The notes beneath the pieces are model-generated. The model saw nothing but the letters and a program-made list of their open reading frames with translations. It was not told where the DNA came from and did no database searches. This document shows positions 59,560 through 63,884 of a stretch of 63,884 nucleotides of DNA, piece by piece. How positions within the stretch are numbered: position 1 is the stretch's first letter; every line of letters begins with the position of its first letter. Both the position numbers and the translations under genes were made by a program. This stretch comes from CAZZDK01 sp964652235 (GTDB lineage Bacteria > Pseudomonadota > Alphaproteobacteria > UBA9219), in assembly GCA_964652235.1 (NCBI GenBank), contig CAZZDK010000012.1, positions 1 through 63,884 of the forward strand, read 5' to 3'.

Positions 59560-60819
59560 ATGACAGAGGAGACAGCGCCTTTAACCATCGAAGAATTCGC
59601 CGCGCTTCTCGCGCCCCTTTTGCCTGCGGGCGAGGAGGCGGCTTTGGCCGTTTCCGGGGGGCCGGACAGCCTGGCGCTGGCTTGGTGCGCGAAAAGGGCC
59701 GGAATTCCTTGCCGCGCTTTTATTGTCGATCACAAATTGAGGCCCGAATCTTCGGACGAAGCGCAAGAAGTCCGAAAGCGCCTGGCGGCGATGGGAATCG
59801 AAGCCGAGATTCTGGTCTGGGACCACGGCGCGTTGGAAAGCCGTATTCATGTCGAAGCGCGCCGGGGGCGTTATGCGCTGCTTATCGAAGCCTGTAAAAG
59901 GCGCGGCTGTAAAAATCTTCTTCTTGCCCATCACCGGGACGATCAGGCGGAAACGATCCTGATGCGCCTTTCCAAAGGCAGCGGGATCGAAGGACTCGGT
60001 GGCATGACGGCGGTCAAGGAAATGAACGGCGTTCGGCTTTTGCGGCCCTTTCTTTCCGTTCCCAAGGCCCGGCTTGTCGCGACGTGCGAGGCGGCGGGGC
60101 TTTCTTTCGTAAGGGACCCCAGCAACGAAAAGGAAAAATACGCGCGCGGACGGTTACGGCGCGTGATGGGTTCTTTGGCCGAAGAGGGGCTGACGGTCGA
60201 GCGGCTTTTGGATTTGGGCGAACGCGCCGCCGAAGCCGCCGCCGCCATCGACCATTACGCCAAAAAGTTCCTGCAAACGGCGGCGGTCGATTTAAGCGGC
60301 GCGGTTTCTTTTGAGGCCGGGGCGTTTGAAAAACTGCCGCAGGCGGTTGCTCTCAAGGTCTTGAGCCTTTGTTTCCTCACGATCCGTCCGGCGCCTTTTG
60401 CGCCGGAGAGAAAAAAATTGCTCGCGCTTTATCGCCATCTCTTAAACGACCGACAAACCACCCAAACTCTCGGCGGTATTTTAGCGCGGCGGAAAAAAGA
60501 CATCCTGCTTTTCCGGCGCGAACCCGCAAGCGTAATAGACTCTCAATCCATTGCGCCGGGCCAGACGATCTTGTGGGACGGAAGGTGGGGCGTCGCCTTT
60601 TCCGGCGGCCAAGGCGGCGAAATCCGCCCCCTTGGCTTTCAGCCGCATACGGTTTTGGACGCTCTCGCGCCGGGACTTAGAAAAAAGCTGCCGCAGGGCC
60701 GCGCTCGCGCCGTTTTGCCCGCCTTGTGGCGGGAAGGAAAGCTGACGGCGATTCCTTCCTTCTCTAAGGAAAAACAAGGGGGTTTTGCGGCCTCTCTTTT
60801 GCCGCCTTTGTGGCGTTGA
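59560..60819 (+). CDS. tilS: tRNA(Ile)-lysidine synthase
   Basis: A 419-residue enzyme that changes C34 of tRNA-Ile(CAU) to lysidine. The N-terminal PP-loop ATPase has LAVSGGPDSLALAW (~29-42), then FIVDHKLRPESSDEA and LLLAHHRDDQAETILMRLSKGSGIEGLGGM, all conserved. The C-terminal domains are more diverged but of usual length. ATG 59560 with GAAAGAG is preferred to ATG 59545, where the ribosome site is too close. ftsH follows after 71 bases, the standard neighbour. Confidence 0.93.
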   Translation: MTEETAPLTIEEFAALLAPLLPAGEEAALAVSGGPDSLALAWCAKRAGIPCRAFIVDHKLRPESSDEAQEVRKRLAAMGIEAEILVWDHGALESRIHVEARRGRYALLIEACKRRGCKNLLLAHHRDDQAETILMRLSKGSGIEGLGGMTAVKEMNGVRLLRPFLSVPKARLVATCEAAGLSFVRDPSNEKEKYARGRLRRVMGSLAEEGLTVERLLDLGERAAEAAAAIDHYAKKFLQTAAVDLSGAVSFEAGAFEKLPQAVALKVLSLCFLTIRPAPFAPERKKLLALYRHLLNDRQTTQTLGGILARRKKDILLFRREPASVIDSQSIAPGQTILWDGRWGVAFSGGQGGEIRPLGFQPHTVLDALAPGLRKKLPQGRARAVLPALWREGKLTAIPSFSKEKQGGFAASLLPPLWR

Positions 60820-60846
60820 TTGGTTGCAATGCCATCCGTCCTTCCT

Positions 60847-60889
60847 ATATATAGAGTCTCTGACATCTGACATCCGGTATCTGACATCC
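60847..60889 (+). promoter_or_regulatory. ftsH leader with tandem TCTGACATC repeats
   Basis: TATATA (about 60847-60852) resembles a minus-10 box. TGACATC then occurs three times within 32 bases directly before the start codon, twice as TCTGACATCCG. With no Shine-Dalgarno, the repeats are candidates for a regulatory binding site or a translation-control element. Confidence 0.4.
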
Positions 60890-60890
60890 G

Positions 60891-62807
60891 ATGAACGGCT
60901 CCGCCAAAAATATCCTCGTCCTGATCCTGATCGGCTTTATGCTGATGGCCCTGTTCAATCTGCTGCAGGGGCCGGGCGGTCTGCCGGGCCAGGCCATGAT
61001 GCCTTTCAGCGATTTCGTCGCGCGGGTGGAGGAGGGCAAGGTCGCCGACGTGACGCTTAAAGGAAGCCTGGTTTTAGGACATATGACGGACGGGGGCGCT
61101 CCTTTTGCGACCTATCTGCCCGAGGGCGCGAACGTGATGGATCGGCTTTTGGCGCGAGGCGTGAAGGTCGTCGCGCAGCCCGACACGTCCGCCGAGCCGA
61201 CCTTTTGGGGCGTTCTTATCTCTTCCTGGCCGATGCTGCTGATGATCGCGGTCTATGTGTTCTTTATGCGCCAGATGAACAATGCGGGCGGGAAGGCCAT
61301 GGGCTTTGGCCGCTCCAAGGCGCGTATGCTGACCGAGAAAACCGGCAAGGTGACGTTCGAAGACGTGGCGGGCGTTGAGGAAGCCAAGGCCGAACTTCAG
61401 GAGGTGGTCGAGTTTCTGCGCGATCCCCAGAAATTTCAGAAGCTCGGCGGCAAGATCCCCAAGGGCGTATTGCTCGTCGGGCCGCCGGGAACGGGCAAAA
61501 CGCTCATCGCGCGGGCCGTGGCGGGCGAGGCGAACGTGCCGTTCTTCACGATTTCCGGTTCGGATTTCGTTGAGATGTTCGTCGGCGTGGGCGCAAGCCG
61601 CGTACGCGATATGTTCGAGCAGGGCAAGAAAAACGCGCCTTGCATCATCTTTATCGACGAAATCGACGCGGTCGGCCGCCATCGCGGCGCGGGCCTCGGC
61701 GGCGGCAACGACGAGCGCGAACAGACGCTCAACCAGTTGCTCGTGGAGATGGACGGATTCGAGGCGAACGAAGGCGTGATCCTGATCGCCGCGACGAACA
61801 GGCCGGACGTGCTCGACCCCGCTCTGCTGCGTCCGGGGCGCTTCGACCGCCAGGTCGTCGTGCCCAACCCCGACATTCTGGGGCGCGAGCGCATTTTGAA
61901 GGTTCATATGCGCAAAGTCCCGTTGGCGGCGGACGTGGATTCGCGCGTGATTGCGCGGGGCACGCCCGGTTTTTCGGGCGCGGACCTCGCCAATCTTGTC
62001 AACGAAGCGGCGCTTCAGGCCGCCCGGACGGGCAAAGCGGCGGTCGGGATGGCGGATTTCGAATCCGCGAAAGATAAAGTCATGATGGGGGCCGAGCGCC
62101 GCTCGATGGTCATGACGGAAAAAGAACGTAAATTGACCGCCTATCACGAGGCGGGCCACGCGCTTGTGAGCCTTAACGTGCCCGACGCCGATCCCCTTCA
62201 TAAGGTGACGATTATTCCGCGCGGACGTGCGCTCGGCGTGACGATGAACCTGCCGGAGCGCGACAAATACAGCCAGACGCAGGGCGAGCTCGAATCCCGC
62301 CTGGCCGTTCTGTTCGGCGGCAGGATCGCCGAGGAGATAACCTTCGGCAAAGAAAACGTGACGACGGGCGCGAGCAACGACATCTTGCAGGCCACGAGCA
62401 TCGCGCGGCGAATGGTCACCGAGTTCGGTATGTCCGACAAATTGGGCCGCGTGCGCTACAGCGCGAACGAACAGGAGGTCTTTCTGGGCCATTCCGTCGC
62501 GCAACAACAGAATATGTCCGAAGAGACCGCGCGGCTGGTGGACGAGGAAATTCGCCGTCTGATCGACGCGGCGGAAGGACGGGCGCGGGACATCTTGACG
62601 ACGCGAAAGGCCGATTTGGAAAAACTGGCCGAGGCGCTTTTGGAATATGAAACCTTGTCCGGCGAGGAAGTGGCGGCGCTTTTGCGCGGCGAAGATATTC
62701 GCACGCGGGACAAGGTGGCCAAGCCCCCCGCCTCGGACGCGCCGTCTTCCGTGCGTCGCGGCTCGGTGCCGCCTGTGCAGCCGGAAACGACATCCATCGT
62801 AGTATAG
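60891..62807 (+). CDS. ftsH: ATP-dependent zinc metalloprotease FtsH
   Basis: A 638-residue membrane AAA+ protease. Membrane helices are at ~7-25 and ~103-121. Walker A is GPPGTGKT (~197-204), Walker B is IIFIDEIDAVG (~253), SRH is RPDVLDPALLRPGRFDRQ, and the zinc site YHEAGHAL (~417) is followed by a later Asp ligand region (TTGASNDILQAT). It degrades LpxC, unassembled SecY and other substrates. No Shine-Dalgarno is visible before ATG 60891. Three TCTGACATC repeats occupy the leader. Downstream, 62808-63018 holds no gene. Confidence 0.97.
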   Translation: MNGSAKNILVLILIGFMLMALFNLLQGPGGLPGQAMMPFSDFVARVEEGKVADVTLKGSLVLGHMTDGGAPFATYLPEGANVMDRLLARGVKVVAQPDTSAEPTFWGVLISSWPMLLMIAVYVFFMRQMNNAGGKAMGFGRSKARMLTEKTGKVTFEDVAGVEEAKAELQEVVEFLRDPQKFQKLGGKIPKGVLLVGPPGTGKTLIARAVAGEANVPFFTISGSDFVEMFVGVGASRVRDMFEQGKKNAPCIIFIDEIDAVGRHRGAGLGGGNDEREQTLNQLLVEMDGFEANEGVILIAATNRPDVLDPALLRPGRFDRQVVVPNPDILGRERILKVHMRKVPLAADVDSRVIARGTPGFSGADLANLVNEAALQAARTGKAAVGMADFESAKDKVMMGAERRSMVMTEKERKLTAYHEAGHALVSLNVPDADPLHKVTIIPRGRALGVTMNLPERDKYSQTQGELESRLAVLFGGRIAEEITFGKENVTTGASNDILQATSIARRMVTEFGMSDKLGRVRYSANEQEVFLGHSVAQQQNMSEETARLVDEEIRRLIDAAEGRARDILTTRKADLEKLAEALLEYETLSGEEVAALLRGEDIRTRDKVAKPPASDAPSSVRRGSVPPVQPETTSIVV

Positions 62808-63018
62808 AAGGAAGGCCGAGCCGTCCCTGGTTATCACGGCAAGTCCTCGCACCCCAAGCGGGGCAGGAATTGGCGTAGAGCGCATACAATCAAAACCTTT
62901 TAATCGAGAAGAAAGAATTTATTAACCGTCCGGTCCGGATTCTTTTTCGAAAGGACCCTGACAAACAAGACGGACGGGGCTTCGAGTCCTGAGAGGCAAA
63001 TAAAATAAGGAGGGGGCC

Positions 63019-63884
63019 ATGGCCAAGCTTACAATCGCGATGAAGCAATCCATAACTCTTGCGACGGTTCTCGTTGGATTTCTCATGCTGGGAATCTACA
63101 GCCTGAATTATACGCATGAACTCCTCATGAAAGACCGCGAACAGGAAATCAAACATCTCGGAGAAACAGCCGTCGGCATACTGGCTCATTTTCAGGCTCT
63201 TGCCGACAGGGGAGAGTTGTCGAGGGAACAGGCCCAAAAAAAGGCCTTTGACGCCATGAGGGACATTCGTTTCGGCAAAAACGATTATTTCTTCGCCTAT
63301 GAATGGTCGGGCATCAACAGAATGCTGGGGCCGAGAAAAGAGTTCGAGGGAACGAACAGAATGGAAGCGACGGACGTCGAAGGCGTTCCTTATATCAAGC
63401 TGTTGATAGAAAAAGCCAAGCAGGGAGGAGGTGCCGTTTCCTACCGGTTCCCGAAAGAAGGCCAGAAGGAGGCGAGTCCGAAACTAAGCTATAGTATGCC
63501 TTTTGCGCCTTGGGAGATGCTTATAGCGACGGGCGTTTATATCGACGACATTGACGAGACGTTCTGGAATTTAGCGAAGAAATTCGGTCTTGTGGCGATA
63601 GGGCTTTTTTTGGTGATCGGCTTCATCGTCGCTGTCATTTCGCGCAGCATTGCGAAGCCCTTGGCCCGGATTACTAAAGTCATGAATGTTTTGGCCAACG
63701 GCGATTTGACGGTCGAGGTTCCGTACACGCAAAAGAAGGACGAGATCGGGCAAATGGCTCAGGCCGTCTTGGTGTTCAAGGAAAACGCGATCAAAGTCGA
63801 GGCCCTACGCAAGGAACAAAAAGAGGCGGAGATACGCGCCGCGCAGGAACGCAGGCAGGCCGTGCTGAAGATGGCCAGCGATTT
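63019..63884 (+). CDS. methyl-accepting chemotaxis protein, sCache_2 sensor (3' end outside window)
   Basis: An incomplete chemoreceptor; 288 codons are visible and the frame runs off the end. An N-terminal membrane helix (SITLATVLVGFLMLGIYSL, ~10-28) is followed by a periplasmic single Cache domain (~45-185) with FGKNDYFFAYEWSGINRMLGPRKEFEG and MPFAPWEMLIATGVYIDDID. The second helix (FGLVAIGLFLVIGFIVAVI, ~190-208) and a HAMP domain (SIAKPLARITKVMNVLANGDLTVEVPYTQKKDEIGQMAQAVLVFKENA) follow. The signalling domain should lie downstream. sCache_2 receptors often sense small organic acids, but the ligand is unknown. AAGGAGGGGG precedes ATG 63019. Confidence 0.9.
   Translation, partial: MAKLTIAMKQSITLATVLVGFLMLGIYSLNYTHELLMKDREQEIKHLGETAVGILAHFQALADRGELSREQAQKKAFDAMRDIRFGKNDYFFAYEWSGINRMLGPRKEFEGTNRMEATDVEGVPYIKLLIEKAKQGGGAVSYRFPKEGQKEASPKLSYSMPFAPWEMLIATGVYIDDIDETFWNLAKKFGLVAIGLFLVIGFIVAVISRSIAKPLARITKVMNVLANGDLTVEVPYTQKKDEIGQMAQAVLVFKENAIKVEALRKEQKEAEIRAAQERRQAVLKMASD

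Noticed and set aside
62890..63237. 115-codon minus-strand frame under the chemoreceptor
   Set aside because: It is the antisense shadow of the MCP gene, which has a strong ribosome site and clear domains.
1..63884. CRISPR arrays, rRNA genes and complete insertion sequences
   Set aside because: No regularly spaced direct repeats, no rRNA sequence and no DDE transposase were seen anywhere in the window.

Overview
The window comes from an alphaproteobacterium. The core genes have the alphaproteobacterial layout lptC-lptA-lptB-rpoN-hpf-ptsN, ffs-dnaX-ybaB-recR, ffh-rpsP-rimM-trmD-rplS and tilS-ftsH. There is a DUF1465 gene, an Irr-type (ICE) palindrome before a peroxiredoxin, and a sigma-54 promoter before a flagellar hook gene. 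The order cannot be fixed from the sequence alone. Core DNA is GC-rich. The first 16.4 kb is more AT-rich and is accessory.

Positions 1-7.9 kb hold a plasmid-like integrated module. It has two small minus-strand genes, an acyltransferase fused to a DUF2726 nuclease-like domain, two unknown genes, a GC-rich multi-hairpin block that looks like an origin, a MerR-like regulator behind a palindromic promoter, a rolling-circle-type Rep protein and a large serine recombinase. The recombinase reading frame ends inside a tRNA-Arg(CCT) gene. Positions 8-16.4 kb hold a satellite-like module: an unknown gene, AlpA, a primase-helicase, an inverted-iteron region, a tyrosine integrase, a small cargo operon, and a cytosine methyltransferase divergent from an HNH nuclease (probable restriction-modification pair). 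It ends at half of a second tRNA-Arg(CCT) gene cut in the anticodon loop. The two modules share a structured RNA of about 200 nt (652-846 and 13659-13868). Its helices are preserved by paired base changes between copies, and each copy ends in a hairpin just before a cargo gene. This is the best candidate for something undescribed.

From 16.5 to 32 kb is chromosomal core: AhpC-type peroxiredoxin, an O-antigen-ligase-like protein, nicotinate phosphoribosyltransferase, a beta-barrel protein, tRNA-Leu(CAG), RNase D, LPS transport with sigma-54 and PTS-Ntr genes, SRP RNA, dnaX, ybaB, recR and a DUF3141 protein. From 32 to 49.8 kb is an exopolysaccharide locus: LmbE-type deacetylase, initiating sugar-phosphate transferase, CelD-like acetyltransferase, three glycosyltransferases, a secreted glycoside hydrolase, a Wzy/ligase-like polymerase, a Wzx-like flippase, a beta-barrel porin, a Wza-like export protein and a Wzc/BY-kinase. 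Together they could initiate, build, flip, polymerise and export a polymer.

From 49.8 to 63.9 kb are a dynamin-like GTPase, an unknown protein, tRNA-Gln(TTG), DUF1465, flgE, rpmE, the ffh-rplS operon, tilS, ftsH and a truncated chemoreceptor. A second repeat family, five hairpin elements of about 110-165 bp, lies at gene ends in the chromosomal part (32.3, 40.7, 54.9, 55.7 and 57.2 kb).
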